DNA of 64,000 bases from Solirhodobacter olei (lineage in GTDB: Bacteria > Pseudomonadota > Alphaproteobacteria > Rhodobacterales > Rhodobacteraceae). Positions 7,188 to 15,629 of the stretch are shown piece after piece; the stretch's first letter is position 1, and the number at the start of each line of letters is the position of its first letter. The stretch covers positions 62,001-126,000 of the forward strand of contig NZ_RRYH01000003.1 in assembly GCF_004010155.1 (NCBI RefSeq), read 5' to 3'. The notes below the pieces were generated by a model. It was not told the DNA's origin. It did no database searches and worked only from the letters and a program-made list of their open reading frames with translations. A program made the position numbers and the translations under genes.

Positions 7188-8558
7188 TCAGGCGGCGGTC
7201 ATCTGGTGCACGGTGACCTGGTTGCGCCCGGCCGCCTTGGCCAGCAGCAGCGCCTGGTCGGCCTGGTCCAGCACCTCGCCCACCGGTCTTGCGCCGCCGC
7301 CGATGGCAAGCCCGATCGACAGCGTCACCGACGCTGTGCCGCCGGTGGGCAGGGGGACCGGCTGTTCCTCCACCACCCGGCAAAGCCGCTCGGCCACCGC
7401 CTGCGCCTCGGCGAGGCCGGTGTCGGGCAGGGCGACGAGGAACTCCTCGCCCCCCATCCGAGCCAGAAGGTCGACCGCGCGCATGTTGTCGGTCAGCCGC
7501 CGGGCCAGTTCCACCAGCACCGCGTCGCCGGCGCCGTGGCCCCAGCGGTCGTTCACCGTCTTGAAGCGGTCGAGGTCCAGCGCCATCACCGCGTAGCGGG
7601 CGCCGGTCTGGCCCGCACGCTCGGCGATGCGGGCGAGATGGGGCAGCATGTAGCGGCGGTTGTGCAGCCCCGTCAGCGGGTCGCGCACCGCCTGCCGCAT
7701 GCCGTCGCGCAGCGAGGCGCGCAGCCGGTCGCCCAGCCGCTTGCGCCGCACCAGCGCGTCCAGCCTCAGCGCCAGCTCGCGCGGATCGAAGGGCGCCGTG
7801 ACCACCTCCCCGGCGCCGAGGTCAAGCGCCATCGCGGCAAGCTCGGCCTGGCCTTCGGGCAGAACGATGCACATCGCGGCGTGGCGGGTGGCGGTGCGGC
7901 AGCGCAGGTCCGACATCAGCCGCAGCCCGTCGCCCGGCCGCGCCAGGTCGGCGGCCAGAACGAAGGCATCCGGCACCACCGCGCCGCAGAACACGGCCTC
8001 GGCCCGCCCCGGCACGGTGATCCGATGCGCCGAATGCGGTGCCAGCGCCGCCTGCCAGGCCCGTGCCGCCTCCGGCTCGGGGGCCACGACCGCGATCACC
8101 GCGCGGCGGCCGTCGAAGGCCGGCACCTCTTCGGCGAAGCCCAGCGCCCGGCCGGTGGTCTCGCGCAGGCTCAGCTCGGCCTCCGTCTCCCGCGCGCGCA
8201 GCAGGCTGCGCAGCCGCGCCAGCAGCAGCGGCTCGTCCACCGGGCGCGGCATGAAATCGTCGACCCCCGCCGCCAGCGCCCTGAGCCGCGCGCCCGGGTC
8301 GGGGTTGCCGGTCACCATCACCACAGGGATCATCCGCGTCGCCGGATCCGCGCGCAGCGGCCGGCAGACCGAGATTCCGTCGAGGTCGGGCAGGTCGAGG
8401 TCCAGCAATATCGCATCCGGCGCATGCTCCCGCGCCAGCCGCAGCCCGGCCGCGCCGCAGGCGGCCTCCATTACCCTGTAGCAGCAGGCCTGCAGCCGGG
8501 TCCGAAGCACGATCCGGCTGGTGGCCACATCGTCGATGATGAGGATTCGCCCCGACAC
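7188..8558 (-). CDS. pleD: PleD-like response regulator diguanylate cyclase (REC-REC-GGDEF)
   Basis: 456 residues. An N-terminal receiver domain (1-120) has the acidic pair at residues 9-10 and phospho-acceptor Asp53 (LLDLDLPDLDG). A second receiver (about 150-270) lacks a clear acceptor, as in PleD. The C-terminal cyclase has GGEEF at 369-373 with an RAVD inhibitory site five residues upstream, so c-di-GMP synthesis with product inhibition is expected. Divergent from a DUF3572 gene, a familiar neighbour of divK/pleD genes in alphaproteobacteria. No divK is visible here. Confidence 0.85.
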   Translation of the reverse strand: MSGRILIIDDVATSRIVLRTRLQACCYRVMEAACGAAGLRLAREHAPDAILLDLDLPDLDGISVCRPLRADPATRMIPVVMVTGNPDPGARLRALAAGVDDFMPRPVDEPLLLARLRSLLRARETEAELSLRETTGRALGFAEEVPAFDGRRAVIAVVAPEPEAARAWQAALAPHSAHRITVPGRAEAVFCGAVVPDAFVLAADLARPGDGLRLMSDLRCRTATRHAAMCIVLPEGQAELAAMALDLGAGEVVTAPFDPRELALRLDALVRRKRLGDRLRASLRDGMRQAVRDPLTGLHNRRYMLPHLARIAERAGQTGARYAVMALDLDRFKTVNDRWGHGAGDAVLVELARRLTDNMRAVDLLARMGGEEFLVALPDTGLAEAQAVAERLCRVVEEQPVPLPTGGTASVTLSIGLAIGGGARPVGEVLDQADQALLLAKAAGRNQVTVHQMTAA

Positions 8559-8700
8559 CGATGGTCTCTCCTTCGCACCCGCCGCCCGTGCGGCCCAGCG
8601 GCCAGACCCGCGCTGGCGGATCGCGCCTGTTCAGTGCAGAGTGTCCGTGCCAAATGGTTAACAAAACCTTTCGAACGTCCCGCCGCGGAGGAAAAAAATC

Positions 8701-8982
8701 GTGATTGGCCCGGAGAAAGCCGAGGTGTTGGCGCTGCAGGCCCTGGCCTGGCTCGCCGGAAACGAAGAACTGCTGCCGGTGTTCCTCGGCACCACCGGCG
8801 CCGCGCCGGGCAACCTGCGCGAGGCCGCCTCGGACCCGTCCTTCCTCGCCGCCGTGCTGGATTTCCTGCTGCTGGACGATGCCTGGGTCTGCGCCTTCTG
8901 CGACAGCGCCGGGCTTGCCTATGACGCGCCGCTGTCCGCGCGCCAGCAGCTTCCGGGCGGCGCCGCGGTAAACTGGACCTGA
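8701..8982 (+). CDS. DUF3572 family protein
   Basis: 93 residues from GTG 8701, with GGAGG about 10 bases upstream. The sequence ALQALAWLAGNEELLPVFL and the FLLLDDAWVCAFCD segment are characteristic of DUF3572, small cytoplasmic alphaproteobacterial proteins of unknown function often encoded beside divK/pleD. Here it is divergent from the pleD-like gene, the two starts being 142 bp apart. Confidence 0.8.
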   Translation: MIGPEKAEVLALQALAWLAGNEELLPVFLGTTGAAPGNLREAASDPSFLAAVLDFLLLDDAWVCAFCDSAGLAYDAPLSARQQLPGGAAVNWT

Positions 8983-9021
8983 CGGCGCCCGCCGCGCCCC
9001 ATCAGGACTGAACGCGCCCGA

Positions 9022-9471
9022 TCAGAAATGAACGAGGTTGTGCGCCTCGCCCTGGCGCAGCTCGGCCAGAAGCTGCTGCAGCGCCTCCGGCCCCTGGCCT
9101 TCGAGCTTGGACAGGAAATGCCGCGCATTGTCCTCGGCCACCGGCACCGCACGGTCCAGAAGCGCCGCGCCCTCCGGCGTGACGGCCACGCGGGTGGTGC
9201 GCCGGTCACCCTCGCCGGCATGGCGGGCGACCCAGCCCTTCGCCTCCATATGCCGCAGCGCGCGCGAGGTCGCGGTGCGGTCGATGCCGATGAACTGGGC
9301 GATTTCCGAGGGCTGCGTCAGCCCCTCCACTTGCACGGCAAGCAGGACGCACCATGTCAGCCGGGTCAGCCCGTGCCGGCGCAGCCCCTCCTCGAGGCGC
9401 CGCTCCTGGATGCGCGAGGTCAGCGTGAGCTGATACATGATAGAGCTGTGAAGGCGGTAGGACATGGCCAT
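9022..9471 (-). CDS. MarR-family transcriptional regulator
   Basis: 149 residues from ATG 9471 (or ATG 9465 two codons on). It has the winged-helix layout of MarR: recognition region PSEIAQFIGIDRTATSRALRHME at about 58-80, followed by the wing GDRRTTRVAVTPEG at 92-105. Dimerisation helices flank it. It is divergent from the HAD hydrolase gene across 132 bp and could repress that gene. The effector is unknown. Confidence 0.85.
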   Translation of the reverse strand: MAMSYRLHSSIMYQLTLTSRIQERRLEEGLRRHGLTRLTWCVLLAVQVEGLTQPSEIAQFIGIDRTATSRALRHMEAKGWVARHAGEGDRRTTRVAVTPEGAALLDRAVPVAEDNARHFLSKLEGQGPEALQQLLAELRQGEAHNLVHF

Positions 9472-9603
9472 CCCGGATGTGTCGGGCAAGTTCACCGCCC
9501 TGTCAATGCATCGGCCACTCCCTGCCGCGCGGCGGCGCAGCGGGGCGATCGCAACTTGCAAAGCCGCGCCGGCTCGGCGAAGTTGCGGCAAGGAGGACGC
9601 GCG

Positions 9604-10308
9604 ATGATCACCGGTATCCTGTTCGACAAGGATGGCACGCTCTTCGATTTCCACCAGACCTGGAGCGGCTGGACGCGGGCCCTGCTGACCGATCTGGCAG
9701 AGGGCCAGCCGCTGCGCGCGGCCAGCCTCGCCACCGCGGTCGGCTACGACATGGAGACGGGGCATTTCGCGCCCGACAGCCCGGTGATCGCCCATACGCC
9801 GGAAGAGATCGCGCTGGCGCTCCTGCCGCAGCTGCCGGGCAAGAGCCTGGCCGCGCTGGTCTCGCAGATGAACACGCTCTCGGCCACCGCGCCCACGGTG
9901 CAGGCCGTGCCGCTGGTGCCGCTGATGGCGCGGCTGCGGCGCGAGGGGCTGAAGCTCGGCGTCGTCACCAATGATGCCGAGGGCGCGGCCCGCGCCCAGC
10001 TCGCCCAGATCGGGGCAGAGGACAGCTTCGACTATGTCGCGGGCTTCGACAGCGGCCATGGAGGCAAGCCCTCGCCGGGGATGCTCCTGGCCTTCGCCCG
10101 CGCCCACGGCCTCGACCCGGCCGGCATCGCCATGGTCGGCGACAGCCGGCACGACCTCGTCGCCGGCCGCGCCGCCGGCATGCGCTGCATCGGCGTGCTG
10201 ACCGGCCCCGCGCGCGAGGAGGATCTCGCGCCCTTGGCCGAGGCCGTCCTGCCCGACATCGGCTATCTGCCCGGCTGGGTGGACGCCCAGCTGCGCGTCG
10301 AAAGCTGA
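9604..10308 (+). CDS. HAD-superfamily hydrolase (phosphoglycolate phosphatase-like)
   Basis: 234 residues from ATG 9604, with AAGGAGG 11 bases upstream. All four HAD motifs are visible: DKDGTL at 8-13 with the nucleophile Asp, a VVTND threonine motif near 120, a lysine in GGKPSPGM near 155, and GDSRHD near 178 for Mg2+. The helical cap after motif I fits the phosphoglycolate/beta-phosphoglucomutase subgroup. No other glycolate genes are nearby, so the substrate is left open. Confidence 0.8.
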   Translation: MITGILFDKDGTLFDFHQTWSGWTRALLTDLAEGQPLRAASLATAVGYDMETGHFAPDSPVIAHTPEEIALALLPQLPGKSLAALVSQMNTLSATAPTVQAVPLVPLMARLRREGLKLGVVTNDAEGAARAQLAQIGAEDSFDYVAGFDSGHGGKPSPGMLLAFARAHGLDPAGIAMVGDSRHDLVAGRAAGMRCIGVLTGPAREEDLAPLAEAVLPDIGYLPGWVDAQLRVES

Positions 10309-10397
10309 GCTGCGGCCCAAAAACGACGCATCCCGTCGCGAATTGAAATCTCCGGCGCCCGCGCTGCTGGCACATCTCCTCAAAAGGGAGACTTGCG

Positions 10398-11954
10398 ATG
10401 AATGAGGATGCGGGCCGGCGCCGCCGCGCCGGCGGCCATGCTGCCAACAAGAGCCGGGCCTCGCGATCGGTGATCGAGCAGATGCCCTGGCGCATCCCCG
10501 TGAACCCCGACCGCCCCGTCGAGCCGCTCGACGGCGAGGCGGTGGAGCGCGTCCACAAGACGGCGATGCGGATCCTGAGCGAGATCGGCATCGAGTTCCT
10601 CAACCCCGAGGCGGTCGAGATCCTCACCCGGGCCGGCTGCCGCGTCGAGGGCACCAACGTCCGGATGGACGAGGACTTCGTGATGGAGATGGTCGGCCAC
10701 GCGCCCGACAGCTTCACCATCACGCCGCGCAACCCCGCCCATGCGGTGACGATCGGCGGGCGGCACATGGCCTTCGTCAACGTCTCCTCTCCGCCCAACG
10801 CCTGGGACATGGAGCGCGGCAAGCGCCCCGGCGATTTCGCCACCTTCCAGGAGTTCATGAAGCTCACGCAGTACTTCAACTGCATCCACGTGGCGGGCGG
10901 CTACCCGGTGGAGCCGATCGACATCCACCCCTCCATCCGCCACCTCGACTGCGTCGCCGAGAAGCTGATCACCACCGACAAGGTCGTCCACGCCTACTCG
11001 CTCGGCCGCGAGCGGGTCGAGGACGTGATGGAGATGACCCGCCTCGCCGCCGGCCTCAGCCACGAGGAATTCGACGCGGCGCCCCGGATGTACACCAACA
11101 TCAACTCTGTTTCGCCGCTGAAGCACGACTTCCCGATGCTTGACGGCGCGATGCGGCTGGCCCGCCGCGGCCAGCCGGTGATCGTGACGCCCTTCACGCT
11201 CGCGGGCGCGATGGCGCCGGTGACGATGTCGGGGGCCGTGGCGCTGAGCCTGGCCGAGGGGCTGGCCGCGATCGCGCTCCTGCAATACATCAATCCCGGC
11301 TGCCCCGTGGGCATCGGCACCTTCACCTCGAACGTCGACATGAAATCCGGCGCCCCCGCCTTCGGCACGCCGGAATACATGCGCGCCACGCAGATGACCG
11401 GCCAGCTCGCCCGCAAGTACAAGCTGCCGCTCCGCTCCTCCGGCGTCTGCGCCGCCAACGTGCCCGACGGGCAGGCGATGTGGGAGACCTGCAACTCGCT
11501 CTGGGCGGCCGTGCAATCGGGGACGAACCTCGTCTACCACGCCGCCGGCTGGCTCGAGGGCGGGCTGATCGCGTCCCCCGAGAAATTCGTGATGGACTGC
11601 GAAGTGCTGCAGATGATCCAGCGCTATTTCGAAGAGGCGACCTGGGCCACGGGCGAGGACGACCTCGCCTTCGAGGCGGTCAAGGAGGTCGGCGCCAACG
11701 GCCATTACTTCGGCTGCCAGCACACGCAGGAGCGCTATACCGACGCCTTCTACGCCCCCTTCGTCTCCGACTGGCGCAACTTCGAGGCCTGGAGCCTCGA
11801 CGGCGCGGTCTGGACCCCGGAGCGGGCGCACCGGATCTACAAGGCGATCCTGAACGATTTCACCCCGCCGCCGATGGACGAGGGCCACAAGGAGGCGCTT
11901 CTGGACTTCGTCGCCCGCCGCAAGACCGAAGGCGGCGCGCCCACCGACTTCTGA
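10398..11954 (+). CDS. MttB-superfamily (trimethylamine methyltransferase-like) protein, non-pyrrolysine
   Basis: 518 residues covering a complete MttB-type TIM barrel, with the GAMAPVTMSGAVALSLAEGLAAI and TNSVSPL-like core patterns of the family and the C-terminal HTQERY-AFY segment. Archaeal MttB uses pyrrolysine at an amber codon; there is no in-frame TAG here. Non-Pyl homologues such as MtgB move a methyl group from glycine betaine or other quaternary amines to a corrinoid protein. No corrinoid protein or corrinoid activase gene is in the window, so it would need a partner elsewhere. ATG 10398 has AAAAGGGAG upstream. Substrate uncertain. Confidence 0.8.
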   Translation: MNEDAGRRRRAGGHAANKSRASRSVIEQMPWRIPVNPDRPVEPLDGEAVERVHKTAMRILSEIGIEFLNPEAVEILTRAGCRVEGTNVRMDEDFVMEMVGHAPDSFTITPRNPAHAVTIGGRHMAFVNVSSPPNAWDMERGKRPGDFATFQEFMKLTQYFNCIHVAGGYPVEPIDIHPSIRHLDCVAEKLITTDKVVHAYSLGRERVEDVMEMTRLAAGLSHEEFDAAPRMYTNINSVSPLKHDFPMLDGAMRLARRGQPVIVTPFTLAGAMAPVTMSGAVALSLAEGLAAIALLQYINPGCPVGIGTFTSNVDMKSGAPAFGTPEYMRATQMTGQLARKYKLPLRSSGVCAANVPDGQAMWETCNSLWAAVQSGTNLVYHAAGWLEGGLIASPEKFVMDCEVLQMIQRYFEEATWATGEDDLAFEAVKEVGANGHYFGCQHTQERYTDAFYAPFVSDWRNFEAWSLDGAVWTPERAHRIYKAILNDFTPPPMDEGHKEALLDFVARRKTEGGAPTDF

Positions 11955-12133
11955 GCGGCCCACCCACCCCGCGCAGAGGAGGGCATCGCCCGCCCCTCCG
12001 GGCGGTCGGGCGCTGCCCGGCGGCCCTTCGTGCCGCGCATCGGGCGGGGGCATTGCCCGCCAATGCCCGCCCACTCCTCTGGCGCCGCCCGGGCGGGGAG
12101 GGTAGGCTGGGCCCGAGGCAGGAGGCGCAGGGT

Positions 12134-13903
12134 ATGTGGTTCGGTCAGGCATTCCGGGCGCGGGTCGGACTCGCGCTCATCGGCACGGCGGCGGGGCTTG
12201 CGGCCTGGGCGCTGGTGCGGAACATGGCGCTCGCCGCCAGCGCGCCGCAGACCTTCCTCTTCACCGCCGCCTTCGCCGCGACCTTCTTCTCCGCCGCGCT
12301 GATGATCATCGGCCCGCTGCGCCTGCGCCGCGCGCTGCCCTCGGCGCTTGCCCTCGCGCTGATCCTCGCCGCGCTCTTCACCTGGGCGAGCCTGCGTTTC
12401 GACAGCCTCGCGGCCTATCTCTCCACGCCCGAGCGCCTCATGGCGGCGGCGCTCCTCTTCGTGCTGCCGCTGCCCTATATCATCGCCGCCAACGGCCCCG
12501 GCTGGCGGCATTACCCGACGCTCTTCGCCCAGGCCTGGAGCCTTCTGATCCGCGCGCTGGGCGCTTGGGTCTTCGTCGGCGCGCTCTGGCTTCTCTTGTT
12601 CCTGTCGAACACGCTGCTGCAGCTCGTCGGCGTCCGCGCCATCGCGCGGCTGCTGGAGGTCGACGGCGCCGCCTGGGCGGTGACCGGCGCGATGTTCGGC
12701 CTCGGCCTCGCCGTGGTGAACGAGGTGGTGGACTACGTCTCCCCCTTCCTCACGCTGCGCTTCCTCCGGATGCTGATGCCGGTCGCGCTCGCCGTCTCGC
12801 TCACCTTCCTGGCCGCGCTGCCGCTGCATGGGCTGTCGAGCTTCTTCGGCGGAATCTCCTCGGCCCAGACGCTGTTGGCCATGGCCATCGGATGCGCCAC
12901 GCTGGTCTCCGCCGCGCTTGCCGAAAGCGACGAGGACGTGGCGCCGGGGCGGCTTCTCCGCCGAACGACCCAGGGCCTTGCGCTGGTGCTGCCGGTGCTG
13001 GCGGGGCTGGGGGCGTCGGCCGTCTGGATCCGCGTCGCGCAATATGGCTGGACCCCGCCGCGCCTCGCCTCGGCACTGATCGCCGCGATCATGCTGGGCT
13101 ACGGCGGGATCTACGCCCTCGCCGTGCTGCGCGGCGCCGGATGGGCCGCCCGCATCCGCGCCGGCAACGCGGTCATGGCCGTCCTCGTCATCGCCGTTCT
13201 CGCGCTCACCTTCACGCCGGCGCTGAACGCCGAACGGATCTCGGCGCAAAGCCAGCTTTCGCGCTACCTCGCCGGCAAGAGCAGCCTGGCCGAACTCGAC
13301 GTCGCCGCACTGCGCGACCGCTGGGGCCGGCCCGGCGCCGCGGCGCTTGCCCGGCTCACGGCAGAGGCGCAGAAGCCCGGTCAGGCCGCGCTCAAGGCCC
13401 GGCTCGCCGCGGCGGCCCAGCCCGGCGCGGACGATCGCGACGCCGCTCGCAAGGCGCTCGCGGCCGAGCTTCGCCGCGCCCTGCCGCTGCGCCCCGAGGC
13501 GAAGCCCGGCAGCCGTCAGCCGCTGCTTGCGGCGATGCTCGCCCGCGCCAGCACGGCGGATCTGAGGGAATGGCTGCAGGCCTGCCGCCACCCGCTGCCC
13601 GACGGCAAGCCCGGCTGCGTCCTGCTCTCCGGCGCGTTCCTGCCCGATGCCGCCGGCAGCCAGGCGCTGTTCCTCTACCGCACCCAGACCGGCGTGCTGC
13701 GGGCCGAGGGTGTGGTTCTCGATCCCGACGGATCGCTCACCCGCGCCCCGGCGATGGACCTGGCCAATCCCGTCGGCCCCGCCGCCGACCCCGGCGCCGT
13801 GATCGCCGCCGCGCTCGACGGCACCGCGCGCCTTGCCCCGGCGCCGATCAACGCGCTGACGCTCTCCGGTCACCGCATCGTCATCTTGCCCGGAGGCCGA
13901 TAA
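12134..13903 (+). CDS. DUF4153 polytopic membrane protein
   Basis: 589 residues from ATG 12134, with GGCAGGAGG about 9 bases upstream. Residues 1-370 contain around ten hydrophobic segments with the NEVVDYVSPFLTLRFLRMLMPV core of DUF4153. The C-terminal 200 residues are soluble and Ala/Arg-rich, probably periplasmic or cytoplasmic with a beta domain near 505-570. Function unknown. It lies between the MttB-like gene and the H-NOX-like gene, both same strand, with 179-bp and 53-bp gaps. Confidence 0.8.
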   Translation: MWFGQAFRARVGLALIGTAAGLAAWALVRNMALAASAPQTFLFTAAFAATFFSAALMIIGPLRLRRALPSALALALILAALFTWASLRFDSLAAYLSTPERLMAAALLFVLPLPYIIAANGPGWRHYPTLFAQAWSLLIRALGAWVFVGALWLLLFLSNTLLQLVGVRAIARLLEVDGAAWAVTGAMFGLGLAVVNEVVDYVSPFLTLRFLRMLMPVALAVSLTFLAALPLHGLSSFFGGISSAQTLLAMAIGCATLVSAALAESDEDVAPGRLLRRTTQGLALVLPVLAGLGASAVWIRVAQYGWTPPRLASALIAAIMLGYGGIYALAVLRGAGWAARIRAGNAVMAVLVIAVLALTFTPALNAERISAQSQLSRYLAGKSSLAELDVAALRDRWGRPGAAALARLTAEAQKPGQAALKARLAAAAQPGADDRDAARKALAAELRRALPLRPEAKPGSRQPLLAAMLARASTADLREWLQACRHPLPDGKPGCVLLSGAFLPDAAGSQALFLYRTQTGVLRAEGVVLDPDGSLTRAPAMDLANPVGPAADPGAVIAAALDGTARLAPAPINALTLSGHRIVILPGGR

Positions 13904-13956
13904 GCCAATTATTAAACTCCAACGCCGATCCTTCGGGAAGCCAGGGGACCCGACAG

Positions 13957-14547
13957 ATGCACGGCCTGATCAACCGCTCGATCCAGAGCTTTTTGCGCGA
14001 TACCTACGGCCAGCCGCTCTGGCTGCGCGTGGCGCAGGACGCCCGCCTCGGCTTCGAGAATTTCGAAGCCATGCTCGCCTATGACGACGCGCTGACCGAG
14101 GCGGTGCTCAACGCCGCCACGGCCGCCCTCGACCGGCCGAGGGAAGCGCTGCTGGAAGACCTCGGAACCTATCTCGTCTCGCATCCGAACCTCGAACCGC
14201 TGCGCCGGCTTCTCCGCTTCGGCGGCGTCAGCTTCGTCGATTTCCTGCATTCGCTGGACGATCTGCCCGAACGCGGCCGCCTCGCCGTGCCGGACCTGCA
14301 CCTGCCGCAGTTCGCGCTTGTCTCCTACGCCCCCAACCAGTTCGTGCTGCGCTGCAGGGCAGAGCCGCCCGGCTTCGGCCATGTCATGGTGGGCGTGCTG
14401 CGCGCCATGGCCGACGATTACGGTGCGCTGGCCATGCTCGACTATGCCGGCCGCCTGGCCGGGGTGGAGTCGATCTCGATCGAACTGCTGGAGGCGCGCT
14501 TCGCCGCTGGCCGCCCGTTCAGCCTGATCTCCGGGACCCACCCCTGA
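13957..14547 (+). CDS. H-NOX-fold protein lacking the heme-ligand histidine
   Basis: 196 residues from ATG 13957. The N-terminus (MHGLINRSIQSFLRDTYG), the FLHSLDDL helix end, the VMVGVLRAMADDYG helix and the final VESISIELLEARFAAGRPF strand follow the H-NOX fold throughout. Aligned with soluble guanylate cyclase beta-1 (FLQNLDALH), the proximal heme histidine is replaced by Pro104 (codon CCC at 14266-14268), and the YxSxR propionate motif reads C-R-A-E-P. So it probably does not bind heme in the usual way, although databases would call it a heme NO-binding protein. It ends one base inside the start of an HNOBA-GGDEF cyclase, so it should still act on that enzyme. Fold confident, heme status inferred. 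Confidence 0.8.
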   Translation: MHGLINRSIQSFLRDTYGQPLWLRVAQDARLGFENFEAMLAYDDALTEAVLNAATAALDRPREALLEDLGTYLVSHPNLEPLRRLLRFGGVSFVDFLHSLDDLPERGRLAVPDLHLPQFALVSYAPNQFVLRCRAEPPGFGHVMVGVLRAMADDYGALAMLDYAGRLAGVESISIELLEARFAAGRPFSLISGTHP

Positions 14548-15629
14548 TGGCGGGCCGGCCGCTCACGCCCGCCGCCCCGCTGGGCCTTCCGCCGAAGGCG
14601 CTGGCGCAGCTCATGCCGATGTATCTCTGGCTCTCGGCAGAGGGGGTGATCCGCGGCGCCGGGCCGACGCTCGGAAAGCTCCTGCCCGGCAATCCGCTGG
14701 GCCAGAACCTCTCCGCGCTCTTCACCCTGCGCCCCCCGCGCGCGCTGGGCGACGGGGCGGATCTCGCCACCCTCACCGGCGTCCGCCTGCAGCTGCAGCT
14801 TAAATCCCCGCCCGCCACCAGCTTTCGCGGCATCGCCGTTGCCTTGGCGGAGGGGCAGGGGATCCTCCTCAACCTCTCCTTCGGCATCGGCGTGGCAGAG
14901 GCGGTGCGCATCCACGACCTGACCGATGCCGATTTCGCACCGACCGACCTGACGGTGGAGATGCTCTACCTGTCAGAGGCCAAGTCCGCCGTCCTGCAGG
15001 AGCTGCGCGCGATGAACCGCCGCCTGCAGCAGGCCAAGGTCGCGGCGGAGGAGCAGGCGCTCACCGACACGCTCACCGGCCTCGCCAACCGCCGCGCGAT
15101 GGATCAGGCGCTGGACCGGCTGATCGGGCGGTCCGCGCCCTTCGGCCTCGCCCATCTCGACCTCGACCATTTCAAGCAGGTCAACGACAGCCACGGCCAC
15201 GGCGCGGGCGACCGCGTGCTGCAGGTCGTCGCCCGCGTCCTGACCGAGGAGACGCGAACCGGCGACATCGTCGCCCGGGTCGGCGGCGACGAATTCGTGC
15301 TGATCTTCCCGGGGCTTGCGCAGATAGAGGCCATGGGCCCCATCGCCGAACGCATCATCGCCCGCCTGTCGGAGCCCATCGACTACCGCGGCGAGCCCTG
15401 CCGCCTCTCCGCCAGCATCGGCATGACCGTCTCCAGCCTCTATGCCAAGCCGGAGGCGGATCGCATGCTCAGCGATGCCGACCGCGCGCTCTATGCGTCC
15501 AAATCCGGCGGCCGCAGCCGCGCCACCGCCTGGTCGCTGCAGGACCCCCCGCCGACGGACCGCCGCGGCCGCGGCCCTCAGCCCCCCACGGAGGGCAGCG
15601 CCCCGGCCGTGGTCGCGAAGAAGCCGTAG
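14547..15629 (+). CDS. HNOBA-GGDEF diguanylate cyclase
   Basis: 360 residues; ATG 14547 shares a base with the H-NOX stop (TGATG). Residues 10-150 match the HNOBA domain: MYLWLSAEGVI, an FTLRPP end to the first part, then DFAPTDLTVEMLYLSEAKS leading into a coiled signalling helix to about 170. The cyclase follows with LTDTLTGLANRRAMD, GGDEF at 246-250 and an RTGD product-inhibition site five residues before it, so it should be active and feedback-inhibited. HNOBA normally contacts H-NOX, matching the gene pair. A basic, proline-rich tail overlaps the convergent alpha-glucosidase gene by 52 bp. Confidence 0.85.
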   Translation: MAGRPLTPAAPLGLPPKALAQLMPMYLWLSAEGVIRGAGPTLGKLLPGNPLGQNLSALFTLRPPRALGDGADLATLTGVRLQLQLKSPPATSFRGIAVALAEGQGILLNLSFGIGVAEAVRIHDLTDADFAPTDLTVEMLYLSEAKSAVLQELRAMNRRLQQAKVAAEEQALTDTLTGLANRRAMDQALDRLIGRSAPFGLAHLDLDHFKQVNDSHGHGAGDRVLQVVARVLTEETRTGDIVARVGGDEFVLIFPGLAQIEAMGPIAERIIARLSEPIDYRGEPCRLSASIGMTVSSLYAKPEADRMLSDADRALYASKSGGRSRATAWSLQDPPPTDRRGRGPQPPTEGSAPAVVAKKP

